Source: DASVWZ01 sp036392935 (lineage in GTDB: Bacteria > Acidobacteriota > Terriglobia > Terriglobales > Acidobacteriaceae). From it: DNA of 64,000 bases. Of the stretch, positions 52,514 through 63,130 are shown one piece after another. The notes under the pieces were generated by a model. The model was given only the letters and a program-made list of their open reading frames with translations, ran no database searches and was not told the DNA's origin. Within the stretch, counting starts at the first letter, position 1; each line of letters opens with the position of its first letter. The position numbers were made by a program, and so were the translations under genes. The stretch is taken from the NCBI GenBank assembly GCA_036392935.1, contig DASVWZ010000220.1, forward strand, positions 1 to 64,000, written 5' to 3'.

Positions 52514-53098
52514 CTAAGCCGCGTCCGGCCGCCTAGGCCTCGTCCTTAGATAGGAAATGCCCGTCTGCACAGGTTCGGGCAACTGGAACCCGATTCTTCT
52601 CCGTCGAAATGTCTTTGGCGACATAAGTTCTCTGATCGCCGCAAGCAAGCCCTGGATTGCGTCGTCGTGATTCTCCAACCGACGCTCCAGTTCTGCGATT
52701 TTCAGTGCGATCGCCCGGTTGCCGCTGATCATCTCGCGCAGCCGAACAAACGCTCGCACCACAAAGACACTCATTTGGATCGCGCGTCTCGAGTTAAGCA
52801 CCGTAGCGGCCATAATCGCTCCGTGCTCGGTAAAAGCGTAGGGACGATAGCGTCGGCCGCCGTGTCCCCCACTTGAGGTCACAATTTGTGACCTCAAGAT
52901 TTGATTCTCTCTTGCTGTCAACTGGAACCTGAAGTCTTCAGGAAAACGCTCTGCATTGCGCTTGATCTGCTGATTAAAGCGCTTCACCGTTACGCCGTAC
53001 AGTTCAGCCAAATCTCGATCCAGAATCACCTTCTGATGCCGCAGGATCACAATCCTCGATTCAACCGGACTCGCGTTAAGTGGCTCGCGTGTCGACAT
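52514..53098 (-). CDS. ORF6N-domain DNA-binding protein
   Basis: A 194-residue protein with an N-terminal ORF6N domain (about 10-100): IVILRHQKVILDRDLAELYGV, then VKRFNQQIKRNAERFPEDFRFQL and RPYAFTEHGAIMAATVLNS. A coiled-coil-like C-terminal helix (KIAELERRLENHDDAIQGLLAAIREL) follows. ORF6N proteins come from phage and bacteria and are presumed DNA binders. The codons for LRSQIVTSS form a perfect palindrome repeated just upstream of the gene. The ATG at 53098 is used; the frame is open to a TTG at 53143 through the upstream palindrome. Confidence 0.88.
   Translation of the reverse strand: MSTREPLNASPVESRIVILRHQKVILDRDLAELYGVTVKRFNQQIKRNAERFPEDFRFQLTARENQILRSQIVTSSGGHGGRRYRPYAFTEHGAIMAATVLNSRRAIQMSVFVVRAFVRLREMISGNRAIALKIAELERRLENHDDAIQGLLAAIRELMSPKTFRRRRIGFQLPEPVQTGISYLRTRPRRPDAA
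52872..52898. promoter_or_regulatory. Intragenic 27-bp palindrome
   Basis: Arm CTTGAGGTCACAA, one central base (T), then the exact reverse complement of the arm. It lies inside the ORF6N coding sequence and encodes RSQIVTSS. It is identical, apart from the strand of the centre base, to the palindrome at 53118. Confidence 0.8.
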
Positions 53099-53117
53099 AC
53101 GATTACCCCTGCGCAAA

Positions 53118-53144
53118 CTTGAGGTCACAAATTGTGACCTCAAG
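53118..53144. promoter_or_regulatory. 27-bp palindrome upstream of the ORF6N gene
   Basis: The same 13-bp arms around a central A, ending 20 bases before the ATG at 53098, in the expected promoter or 5'-UTR. A candidate operator for autoregulation. In the extended frame it encodes RSQFVTSS, almost the same peptide as the internal copy. Confidence 0.75.
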
Positions 53145-53285
53145 GTCTTAGCCTAGCTCACTGAGGGCCAAAAGAAGGAAAATAAAGATGATTTTCCGGC
53201 GCGTCGTGTCGGTTTGGGAAAATGGAGCTTGCCGCCTTTGCTGTTCGATCATTCTGAGGCGGCAATTCCGCGACCTGAAGTCGAG

Positions 53286-55085
<1,800 letters not shown>

Positions 55086-55275
55086 TTCACCCTGATCATG
55101 ATGATAGAGGAGCCAGAAGGAGCCCGCAACGTAACCGAATTTCAGCCCCCGGGCGCGGACATGCCGTTTGAAGCGCATTTAAGCCTGCGACCACGCCGAG
55201 GACGGAAACGAGTGAGGAGAAAAATTTCCGCATATTCAAGAGATCCTGTTGACTGGACGCGTGCGGAAAATTTCG

Positions 55276-56049
55276 TTAGCGGTCTTTCTGCGATCGCGCC
55301 AGTTCCCACGCCTTCGCGTACTTCCACGACACGTACACTGAATGGTAAAGATGGAGCAGCAGCCCCTCGCGTCCGTCCAGAAATCCGAGTCGAACAAAAT
55401 AGTTGTAAATGAACGTCAGCCACGGCCGGACTACGATGTCGGCCACGCTGAACCCCTTGCGGCCTTCTTCCACTGCAACCGTCGCACCCATCGAGGAATA
55501 ACTGTTCATGTGATCGATGTAGCCGCGCAGCGTCGGATATGCGTTGTGTATCAACGCATGCTTCAGCCGCCCGGTCGGGCCGGCGATTTTGATGGTTGGA
55601 TGCGCGCCGTATTCTTCAAACTTTCCCGCCCCACGTCGGATCAACCGCAGCTTTGGATCAGGATAAAACCCTCCGTGCCTGATCCAGCGTCCAAGAAAAA
55701 AATTCTTGCGCGGAATCCAAAACCCTTGAACATTCGATGACGAGTTGGTCGCAGCCATAATCTCTTCCGCCAATCCCGACTCCAGCGCCTCATCCGCATC
55801 CAGTTGCAGCACCCAATCGCAACACGCTTTATCGATCGCCGAATTCTTCTGGCCGGCGAATCCCTTCCACGGCTCCGAAAATATTTTCGCGCCATACGAT
55901 TTCGCAATCTCCAGCGTCCCATCAGTCGAGCCGGAATCGACTACGATGATCTCGCCTCGTCCATCGCGCACCAGCGGCATCACACTTTCGAGCGTGGCCG
56001 GAAGGTTTCCCTCCTCGTTTTGCGTAATGACGACAACCGAGATTGTCAC
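55276..56049 (-). CDS. Family 2 glycosyltransferase (LPS core, WaaE/KdtX-like)
   Basis: A 257-residue cytosolic-face glycosyltransferase. The nucleotide-sugar fold is clear: ISVVVITQNEEGNLPATLES at the start, EIIVVDSGSTDGT (33-45) and the metal motif LQLDADEAL (about 81-89). GAHPTIKI and the hydrophobic C-terminal IVVRPWLTFIYNYFVRLGFLDGREGLLLHLYHS are typical of the WaaE/KdtX group, which adds a sugar to the lipopolysaccharide core. The acceptor is not proven. Same strand as the TolC gene 63 bases upstream. Confidence 0.87.
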   Translation of the reverse strand: MTISVVVITQNEEGNLPATLESVMPLVRDGRGEIIVVDSGSTDGTLEIAKSYGAKIFSEPWKGFAGQKNSAIDKACCDWVLQLDADEALESGLAEEIMAATNSSSNVQGFWIPRKNFFLGRWIRHGGFYPDPKLRLIRRGAGKFEEYGAHPTIKIAGPTGRLKHALIHNAYPTLRGYIDHMNSYSSMGATVAVEEGRKGFSVADIVVRPWLTFIYNYFVRLGFLDGREGLLLHLYHSVYVSWKYAKAWELARSQKDR

Positions 56050-56112
56050 GCGCCCAGCATAAATCAGCGGCCGCTCACGCTGGAATGACCCGCCGGATGC
56101 GCTTCATCGCGC

Positions 56113-58212
56113 TCACTCACCCTGCGGGGGTTGCGCTGGCGGAGTAGTCGGCTGATCGTCCTTCCGCGGCTCGACCATGGGAACCTTCGGCATGTGCGTC
56201 ACCTCGCCACTTTCCGCGTCAGCCATGATGATCCCCGCGTGTTCCAGCAACAGGCCGGTCGACCGATCCAGTTCGACCTCGGCTTTCTCGTAAGACGCCT
56301 TGGCCGAAACCAAATTCGATTCAACCGCCGTCAGGTTCGCCTGGTCAGACAATACTGCCGTCGGGTTCGAAACTCCCGCCTCTAACTTTTTTTGTTCGGC
56401 ATCGAGCGTCTGCCGCGCGAATTCCACCGCCGCCTGCGCCGCTTCTACGCCGGCACGGCTCTGCTGCACATCGAACTGCGCGTTTCGCACTTCAATCCGG
56501 ACCTGATTTTCCAATTGCTGCAATCGCACCTGTGCCTGGCGATACTCCAACTCAGCCCGCACCTGATCGGCCTGCGCGGTGCGATTCAAGATTGGTATGT
56601 TAACTGTGACGCCGATGCCTTTGTCGGGCGCCGTAGAGGTAAACATTTGCGTCAATGTATTTCCGTAACCGACAGGTCCTCCGTTAACGAACGGCGGGGC
56701 GGCATAGGTAGAACTGAAACATTGCTTGAGCAGGCTGGTTGCCGGAGTACATGGTGGAACCACCAGCGACGGGCTTACATTTCCTCCAATGCCCGATCCT
56801 CCGTAATATGCGTACAAACTTGCGGTTGGCAGCATTGCGTTGCGCACTGCCTTGTTGTTCAACTCCCGGCTATTAAGGTCGATCCTCGATTCCGACAACT
56901 CCGCCCGGTGGGACAGTGCGTCTTGAATCAACTCCTGCATCGGAACCACTGGTTCTTTTTCCGGGAGTGACATCGTCGAAGTCGGAATCATTCGAGCCTC
57001 GGCCGCGACCGGATCCTCCAGGTTCCGGCTGAGGGCGTTCTTCATCAGCAGCTCCTGCAACTCGAGATTGGTCCGCGCGAGAATCAGATTTTGTTGGTCG
57101 GTCGCAACCGTGCTCTGCGCGCTCACCACCTGAATCGGAGGAAGCGTGCCTACCTTTACCTGCTGCCTGTCATCTTCCAGCGTTTTTTGTGCAAAATCCA
57201 GAGCTTCCTGCTGAACACGAACGTTTTCGTACGCGTAAACCAAATTCCAGTAAAGGTTCTCAATCTGGTCTACGGTTGTGATGATCTGCAAACGATAGGC
57301 GACGTCAGAAATCTCGCGGTTGTTCTTGGCAATCTTGATAAACCGCGTGTTCGGCAGGAACCCGAAGCCCTGCAACAGTTGTTGGCTAACACGTACCTGA
57401 AAGTTTGACGCCAGGGCCGGAGTATAGGTAATCGAAGGGTTGTTGGTAGTGGTGTGGCTGTTGTTGAAGCCCACGGAAACGTCCGTCCCCCAATGAAAGC
57501 CCTGCTGATAAGCGATGTTCGCGGTCCCAGTGTTGGTATCCAGAATGCCGCCAGTGATCGGAGTAAAGATACTGGTGGATTCGGTGTGGTCCCGGTCCAT
57601 CTGAAACGTCCCCGAGAGAATGGGATCAAAGCTGGTGATGGGCGCGCCGATGCCTAGCGTCGAACTCACCAGGCCGTTGGTACCAGTGCCCACTCCACCC
57701 GCCGCGACGCTCGTCCCACCCGTGCCTGAGCCGACAACGCCGCTCAATCCTCCCACCCCGCCGCCTGGAGTGTTCTGCACGACACCAGTATTTACGCCGA
57801 GTATGTTCGAACCAGCTTTAGCACGCAACACATCCGTGTCCGCAATGTTCAGGTTGTAACGCGCGAGCACGATGTCGAGGTTGTTTTCGAGCGTAAGCGC
57901 GATTGCGTCGTCGATCGAGAGATAGATTTTGCCATCTCGCATAAGGGAGTCCATGCGCGAAGTGTTGGTCAGGTTTGGGGGTGGCACGGTGGCCGCCCGA
58001 TAAGGTGCAATCACGTTAGGAAATTGCGACCGCGGTTTTGAGTAATCCGGCACCGAGTATTGCTGCGATGCGGTCGCCGGAACTGGCGCTGGAGCCTGTG
58101 GTAACGGCGCCGCCTGATTTGAGCCCTGCGCCCATCCAAAGGCCGTCAGCGCAGAGATCAACGCCAGGACCGCGATGGTTCGCACCATCAACTTCCAACC
58201 AGACAAATGCAT
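56113..58212 (-). CDS. TolC-family outer-membrane efflux protein
   Basis: A 699-residue protein with a signal peptide (about 1-28) and two outer-membrane efflux (OEP) repeats forming long coiled-coil helices. The first is around LTLENNLDIVLARYNLNIADTDVLRAKAG and the second is rich in ALDFAQKTLEDDRQQVKVGTL and VEFARQTLDAEQKKLEAGVSNP segments. Longer than E. coli TolC because of Gly-rich loops (about 155-200 and 500-560) expected at the outer surface. Such channels export drugs or proteins with an inner-membrane pump; none is adjacent. The ATG at 58212 follows AAGGAGATG. Confidence 0.88.
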   Translation of the reverse strand: MHLSGWKLMVRTIAVLALISALTAFGWAQGSNQAAPLPQAPAPVPATASQQYSVPDYSKPRSQFPNVIAPYRAATVPPPNLTNTSRMDSLMRDGKIYLSIDDAIALTLENNLDIVLARYNLNIADTDVLRAKAGSNILGVNTGVVQNTPGGGVGGLSGVVGSGTGGTSVAAGGVGTGTNGLVSSTLGIGAPITSFDPILSGTFQMDRDHTESTSIFTPITGGILDTNTGTANIAYQQGFHWGTDVSVGFNNSHTTTNNPSITYTPALASNFQVRVSQQLLQGFGFLPNTRFIKIAKNNREISDVAYRLQIITTVDQIENLYWNLVYAYENVRVQQEALDFAQKTLEDDRQQVKVGTLPPIQVVSAQSTVATDQQNLILARTNLELQELLMKNALSRNLEDPVAAEARMIPTSTMSLPEKEPVVPMQELIQDALSHRAELSESRIDLNSRELNNKAVRNAMLPTASLYAYYGGSGIGGNVSPSLVVPPCTPATSLLKQCFSSTYAAPPFVNGGPVGYGNTLTQMFTSTAPDKGIGVTVNIPILNRTAQADQVRAELEYRQAQVRLQQLENQVRIEVRNAQFDVQQSRAGVEAAQAAVEFARQTLDAEQKKLEAGVSNPTAVLSDQANLTAVESNLVSAKASYEKAEVELDRSTGLLLEHAGIIMADAESGEVTHMPKVPMVEPRKDDQPTTPPAQPPQGE

Positions 58213-58322
58213 GTTTTCATCTCCTTTACACGAGCTGCCAAAACGCAAAATTCGTTCAACCCGCCATCTTGAAACAAAAAAATCATATCGTTGGGAACTG
58301 TAAAGAAACATATAGATGCATG

Positions 58323-59081
58323 CTAGCCGTTGATCGCGTCGAGCACCCGCTGTTTGACGTGGGCGGGCAAACGTGAAGCCTGCAGAATCTCCCGCACCGT
58401 TTTGGCCGGTAGCCCAAGCGCATACTCCATGGCGTAGGTAAGCGGGAGTTTTTCATTTCGCAGTAACGCAATCCGAATATCGCGACGCAACGGCCATTTT
58501 GAATGCGTGCAAATCGCATGCACCAGGCTCGCGCGGGCCTTTGCGCCCGTCAACGCCTTCACGATGTGCGCTTCCGTCAGCCTCGCATTGTCCAGCGCTG
58601 TTTGGCTGACGCGACCCTCCGAGTCGAGCAGCAACTCTCCCGCAACCCGACCCGAAGCTCTTTTGGCGAGCGTCAACCGTTCCCCGAGAGTTAATTTCTC
58701 TAGACGGTGCAGCAACGCTTCTTCGGCTGACTTTTTGACGTCTGCGGGAACAATTGGCATCAACGCCGCCTGCATCAAATCGAAGGTAAACATCTGCCGC
58801 ACTATCGCCATCGACACATATCGCGGCGTCTTCGGATGCGCGACCAATGCCAGCTGCACTTTTCTGTGTTTCCCGGCAGGTCTTTTGCTCAGTTGTTCGA
58901 GAATTTCTGCAGGAAGCTCCGCTCGCTTGAGGAGGACTAATGCCAGGTCTTCGCTCAGAGCGACGCTTGCAACCGCTGCCTTGAGCAGTTCGAGATCTCC
59001 GCTGCGAACAGCCTCTTCCAATCGAATCGTTGCCGAAGCCAGGTCAGCGCCGGAGGAATCGATCGGTTCATTGGAAGCCAT
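58323..59081 (-). CDS. Alpha-helical (HEAT-like) repeat hypothetical protein
   Basis: A 252-residue all-helical protein without signal peptide or membrane segment. Pairs of helices recur (LLKAAVASVALSEDLALVLLKR, then VQLALVAHPKTPRYVSMAIVRQ and VHAICTHSKWPLRRDIRIALLR), resembling the HEAT or leucine-rich-variant repeats of uncharacterised bacterial proteins. The AHPKTP segment and the Leu/Ala-rich composition suggest a protein-binding scaffold. Not recognised as a named family. The upstream neighbour is the divergent permease gene. Confidence 0.7.
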   Translation of the reverse strand: MASNEPIDSSGADLASATIRLEEAVRSGDLELLKAAVASVALSEDLALVLLKRAELPAEILEQLSKRPAGKHRKVQLALVAHPKTPRYVSMAIVRQMFTFDLMQAALMPIVPADVKKSAEEALLHRLEKLTLGERLTLAKRASGRVAGELLLDSEGRVSQTALDNARLTEAHIVKALTGAKARASLVHAICTHSKWPLRRDIRIALLRNEKLPLTYAMEYALGLPAKTVREILQASRLPAHVKQRVLDAING

Positions 59082-59256
59082 GCGCCAGGGATCTCGAAAG
59101 ACTGAGGCTGATCGAGCGTCGATGGATTCAACGCTTCTTCACGACCGTAGTTCTATCACATCCGACTCGTTCCACCGGCATTGACTGAGGAGGTAATCGA
59201 AGCCCAAATGCTTTTCCAAACCCGTTTCCGGCTGCCATCGCGTATACTTTGCAATC

Positions 59257-60639
59257 TTGACTCGTAACGGCCCGAAACCCGCCCCCGACACCACTCTTGT
59301 CCGCGATCTCGGCCTCGGACCCGCTTCTGCCGTCGTCGTAGGCACGATTATTGGCAGTGGCATTTTTCTTGTTCCTGCCGAGATGATGCAGGCTGTCGGC
59401 TCGGCCAAACTGGTTTACCTGGCCTGGATCATCGGTGGCGCTCTATCTTTCTTCGGCGCCTTGACCTACGCGGAACTCGCCGCGATGAAACCGCAAGCCG
59501 GAGGCGAGTATGTCTACATCCGCGATGCCTACGGACCTTTGCCCGGCTTTTTGAGCGCCTGGACGTGGTTTATACTCGCCAAGCCCGCCTCCATCGCGAC
59601 CGTGACCGTCGGCTTGGTCCGTGTCTTGGAGACGTTCCCCGCCTTATCGTCCTTTTCCGGGCGCGTTGTCTCTACCGTAATTCCCGTGACCAACGGCCAA
59701 CTGATCGCTATCGCGGCGACTCTTTTCATCTCATTCCTGAATTACATCGGCGTGAAACGCGCGGGGGAATTTCAGCTTCTTTTCACGTTACTCAAGATCG
59801 CCATCATTTTAGTCATCGTCTGGGTCGGATTCAGCTACGTCTCCGGTTCGTGGTCAAACTTCGCAACCTCGTATCCAGGCGCGCGCGGCGGAATCGTCGG
59901 ATTTATGGCAGCTCTTGTCGCCGCCTTGTGGGCTTATGACGGCTGGAACCTCGTAACCATGGTTTCAGAAGAAATCCGCCAGCCAGACCGCAATCTCCCC
60001 ATCGCTCTCATCGTTGGAGTCGCCGTGGTTGCCGTGCTTTACATGCTGGTAAATGCAGCTGTGCAGTATGTATTGCCCGCCAGCGCGATTGCCACTTCAT
60101 TGCGACCAGCCTCAGACGCAATTGGTTTGGTGCGTGGCCCTTCCGGCGCCATGATCGTCTCGCTCGCTATGGCAATTTCCATGCTGGCGACATTGAACGG
60201 AAGCATTTTGACCGGCGCGCGAATGCCATTCGCCATGGCCCGCGACCGACTTTTTTTCTCCGCCTTGGCCAATGTGCATCCGCGATTTCACACGCCCTAC
60301 GTGGCGATTATCGTACAGGCGGCCATTGCCGTGGCTCTGCTGCTGGCTGGCGGCAGCTTCCGCCAGTTTTTTTCGCTCACAATTTTTTCTGAATGGCTCA
60401 GCTACATGGTTGCCGCCACCACCATATTTGTCTTCCGCCGCAGGCAGCCGCAGGCCGTTCGCCCTTATCGCGTCTGGGGATACCCCGTCGTGCCCGCCAT
60501 CTTCGTCGTCGCTGCCGCTTTTCTCCTCTACTACAGCTTTACCGACAATTTTCCCCGCTCGCTCTTCGGACTCCTCGCCATCGCGGCCGGCGTTCCCATT
60601 TACTACGCCTTTGCGCATCGGCGGCGCCCTGGATCGTAA
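59257..60639 (+). CDS. APC-superfamily amino-acid permease
   Basis: A 460-residue transporter with about 12 membrane helices. The first helix contains the substrate-binding GTIIGSGIFLVP motif (about 29-40). The second region has AALAYAEL-like GALTYAELAAMKPQAGGEYVYIRDAYG, followed by AYDGWNLVTMVSEEIRQPDRNLP. These place it with the LAT/YfnA-like amino-acid permeases; specificity is unknown. The only usable start is the TTG at 59257, eight bases after a TATACT box (59243-59248), so the transcript may be leaderless. Confidence 0.88.
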   Translation: MTRNGPKPAPDTTLVRDLGLGPASAVVVGTIIGSGIFLVPAEMMQAVGSAKLVYLAWIIGGALSFFGALTYAELAAMKPQAGGEYVYIRDAYGPLPGFLSAWTWFILAKPASIATVTVGLVRVLETFPALSSFSGRVVSTVIPVTNGQLIAIAATLFISFLNYIGVKRAGEFQLLFTLLKIAIILVIVWVGFSYVSGSWSNFATSYPGARGGIVGFMAALVAALWAYDGWNLVTMVSEEIRQPDRNLPIALIVGVAVVAVLYMLVNAAVQYVLPASAIATSLRPASDAIGLVRGPSGAMIVSLAMAISMLATLNGSILTGARMPFAMARDRLFFSALANVHPRFHTPYVAIIVQAAIAVALLLAGGSFRQFFSLTIFSEWLSYMVAATTIFVFRRRQPQAVRPYRVWGYPVVPAIFVVAAAFLLYYSFTDNFPRSLFGLLAIAAGVPIYYAFAHRRRPGS

Positions 60640-60661
60640 GTACGTCGAACATTTTCCCAAC

Positions 60662-60685
60662 AAAAAAGCCGCCCTCACGGGCGGC
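60662..60685 (-). terminator. Rho-independent terminator of the HAF-repeat gene
   Basis: On the minus strand the arms GCCGCCC and GGGCGGC (tetraloop between them) are followed directly by TTTTTTG, 21 bases past the stop at 60707. Confidence 0.85.
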
Positions 60686-60706
60686 TCAGTCCTCATGAGA
60701 ATTTTT

Positions 60707-61720
60707 CTACGGTCGCAAAAATCCGTGGTTCACTCCATTCGAGTCGATGTAGTACCCCGTCACTGCGCCTTTTGGATTGATTGCTGTGGGCCACGTCCCG
60801 CCCGCATCTTCGGCAACATCGAACACCAGAATGTTTCCGTTCGGATTGCGCAGGAACCCGGGGTTCTTGGTTGCGTTGGCAAAATATCCCGCAATGACAC
60901 CCGCACTGTTGACCGCTGTCGGAAAAGTGCTCAGCGATCCTGAGGGATCGAAGCTTGTATACGTCCCGGAACTGAGCAGGAAGCCATGGTAAAGCGTCCC
61001 ATTGGTGCTATAAGAGCCAGCCACATCATTGTTCAAATTCACTCCAGTGACATACGTATCGGCGCTGCCCGAAACATCGATCTTCGTAAACGTGCCGTCG
61101 GCCGCCCGCAAAAAGCCCTGCGTATGCGTGGTTCCACTGCCATACAGATAGTATCCGCAGATTGCGCCTCCATCGTTAAGCCCCGTCACGCGCGTGCCCT
61201 TGGTCTCTTGCGGTTCATTGAAATTGGTTATCGTGCCACTCGCCGACCGCAGAAATCCATGGTAATTCGTAACCGCGAAGCTTCCCGCAATCTCACCCGT
61301 TGAGTTAATTGAAGTTGGCAGCGTCCCCTCGGCGCCAGCTACGGCGAAGGTGGTGAACTTGCCCGCCGACGTACGTACAAATCCACGGACGGCACCGGTC
61401 GTATCTGTGTACGAACCCGTTACGGAGAGCGCCGCATTGATCCCCGTAGGACTGGTGCTTGCGCTCTTGGGAACATCGAACTTGGTATACGTGCCGGTGG
61501 ACGAGCGCAGGAAGCCGTGAGACACACCCGCTGAATCGATGTACGTACCGACAATCGTTCCGTTGTTCGCAATACCCTCGCCCAGTGTCCCTTGCCCCTT
61601 GCCTTTGCCGGCGCCCGGAACATTGAATGTGGTTATGGTCACATCATCAGCCGCGTTGCTCCAAGGGACAATACTCGCCAACCCGCACACCACCAATACA
61701 GCCACACTGACACGCTTCAT
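60707..61720 (-). CDS. Secreted HAF-repeat protein
   Basis: A 337-residue exported protein with a signal peptide (MKRVSVAVLVVCGLASIVPWSNA). Seven repeats of about 42 residues follow, each reading roughly INxxGxIxGxYxDxxGxxHGFLRxxxGTxTxFDVPG. This is the HAF-type repeat (HGFLR/GFLR words), predicted to fold as a beta-propeller outside the cytoplasm; function unknown. It shares its simple repeat style with the other large secreted proteins of the window. A strong terminator follows. Confidence 0.88.
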   Translation of the reverse strand: MKRVSVAVLVVCGLASIVPWSNAADDVTITTFNVPGAGKGKGQGTLGEGIANNGTIVGTYIDSAGVSHGFLRSSTGTYTKFDVPKSASTSPTGINAALSVTGSYTDTTGAVRGFVRTSAGKFTTFAVAGAEGTLPTSINSTGEIAGSFAVTNYHGFLRSASGTITNFNEPQETKGTRVTGLNDGGAICGYYLYGSGTTHTQGFLRAADGTFTKIDVSGSADTYVTGVNLNNDVAGSYSTNGTLYHGFLLSSGTYTSFDPSGSLSTFPTAVNSAGVIAGYFANATKNPGFLRNPNGNILVFDVAEDAGGTWPTAINPKGAVTGYYIDSNGVNHGFLRP

Positions 61721-62061
61721 GATTATCCTCGTCTAGACCTGCTGCTATGGCCCGCCCGCCGGGAGTTCCACGGGGAACCTGAATCGCTGGCTGGCGGAGC
61801 CGGAGTTAACCTTGGCGATTGCCCCCCGGACCATCGCTGCAATCAGCGAATGCCCCGAAATCCTACTACCGGCGCGGCTTCCGGGCAAGGGGCCTTTTTT
61901 GAGCAAGTCTTTTATCCAACCGTTAGCGGTTAGGTACCATCCCAGGTTACCGAAGTGCACTGCCAACGGACACGTTTACGCTCCGCTCGCCGTGCCTTAG
62001 CTTAAAGACGCCCCCGAACTATCGGCCAGCCCGAAATCCCCCGGGAGACGTTAGCGAAGCT
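61721..62061. other. Intergenic region between divergent genes
   Basis: These 341 bases separate the HAF-repeat gene from the TonB gene and should hold both promoters. A small AACCG/CGGTT hairpin lies near 61919-61932. No gene or repeat family member is recognised. Confidence 0.5.
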
Positions 62062-63075
62062 ATGCCTGCAAATTTTCAGCTCGGCCTTTTGCCTGAGCGC
62101 CGAACCAACTGGCGCACTCTGGCCATCAGTTATGGTCTTGAGGCCGTCGCCGTCGTGCTACTCCTCAGCGCCGGACTCTTTTTCCCGCAGGAACTTCAAC
62201 TCAACCAGAAATATACCGTCACTGAAATCATCCCCATGCCCGACCTGCAACCGCCTCCGCCACCGGTCCAGGCGCCGCAACCCGTAACCAAGCTCGTCGC
62301 GCCTCCGCCCGTACTCCCTTTGCCCGACGCAAAGCTTTTCGTGCCCAAAGATGTTCAGCCCAAGCCCAAAGAAAAAGAGGTAGAAGCCCCCAAGCTTGAG
62401 GCGAAATTCACCCCGCCCGTTTTAGCGCAGGAAAAAACCTTGCCCGCCCGCGCCGTATACACCGGCACGTTCGGAAGCTCGGCGCCCGCCACGGTGGCCG
62501 CCCCCATCCAGCAGGTACAAACCGGCGGATTCGGCGATCCCAACGGTCTTAAAGGCGAAGGCAAGCAGGGCGCTCATCTCGTGGCCGCACAAGTTGGATC
62601 GTTCGATCTTCCCTCCGGCCCTGGCAACGGCAATGGCACAGGCGGAGCTAAAGGTATCGCCGGAGCTGTCGCCAGCGCTGGCTTCGGCAGCGGCATCGCC
62701 CAAGGCGTCGATCCCAAGCCCACCCGCTTGGTTGCACAATCTGGCTTCGGATCGCAGGTCGTCGCTCGCCCCGCCGCGCAGCAGCAAACCATCGCCGGCC
62801 CGGCAACCACCCCGGTCCAGATCACATCGAAACCCCGTCCGGTTTACACCGACGAAGCTCGTGCTCTGAAGATTGAAGGAGAAGTCTTGCTCGAGGTTTT
62901 ATTCGGCGCCAATGGCCAGCTCCACGTAAACCGCGTGGTCCAGGGCCTCGGGCACGGCCTGGACGAAGCCGCCATCGCCGCCGCCAACAAAATGCAGTTC
63001 AAACCCGCTTTAGCCAGCGGTTCCCCCGTCGATTCCACTGCAATCGTGCACGTCGTCTTTCAGCTGGCGTATTGA
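62062..63075 (+). CDS. TonB-family energy transducer
   Basis: A 337-residue protein with one membrane helix (about 24-46). A long Pro/Lys/Glu-rich periplasmic spacer (about 58-125, PPPPPVQAPQP and KPKEKEVEAPK), a Gly-rich region (about 160-240) and a C-terminal TonB domain (about 255-337) follow. The last contains KPRPVYTDEARALKIEGEVLLEVLFGANGQLHV, then HGLDEAAIAAANKMQFKPAL. TonB passes inner-membrane energy to outer-membrane receptors. ExbB/ExbD genes are not in the window. The next gene starts 55 bases later on the same strand. Confidence 0.9.
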   Translation: MPANFQLGLLPERRTNWRTLAISYGLEAVAVVLLLSAGLFFPQELQLNQKYTVTEIIPMPDLQPPPPPVQAPQPVTKLVAPPPVLPLPDAKLFVPKDVQPKPKEKEVEAPKLEAKFTPPVLAQEKTLPARAVYTGTFGSSAPATVAAPIQQVQTGGFGDPNGLKGEGKQGAHLVAAQVGSFDLPSGPGNGNGTGGAKGIAGAVASAGFGSGIAQGVDPKPTRLVAQSGFGSQVVARPAAQQQTIAGPATTPVQITSKPRPVYTDEARALKIEGEVLLEVLFGANGQLHVNRVVQGLGHGLDEAAIAAANKMQFKPALASGSPVDSTAIVHVVFQLAY

Positions 63076-63130
63076 TCCCTATCGATTCGACGCCTGACAG
63101 ATGAAACCAGATCAGAGAGGAACTTGGTTT

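Noticed and set aside
55086..55275. Cobalamin riboswitch before the mutase gene
   Set aside because: The B12-box consensus and its surrounding helices could not be found in this leader.
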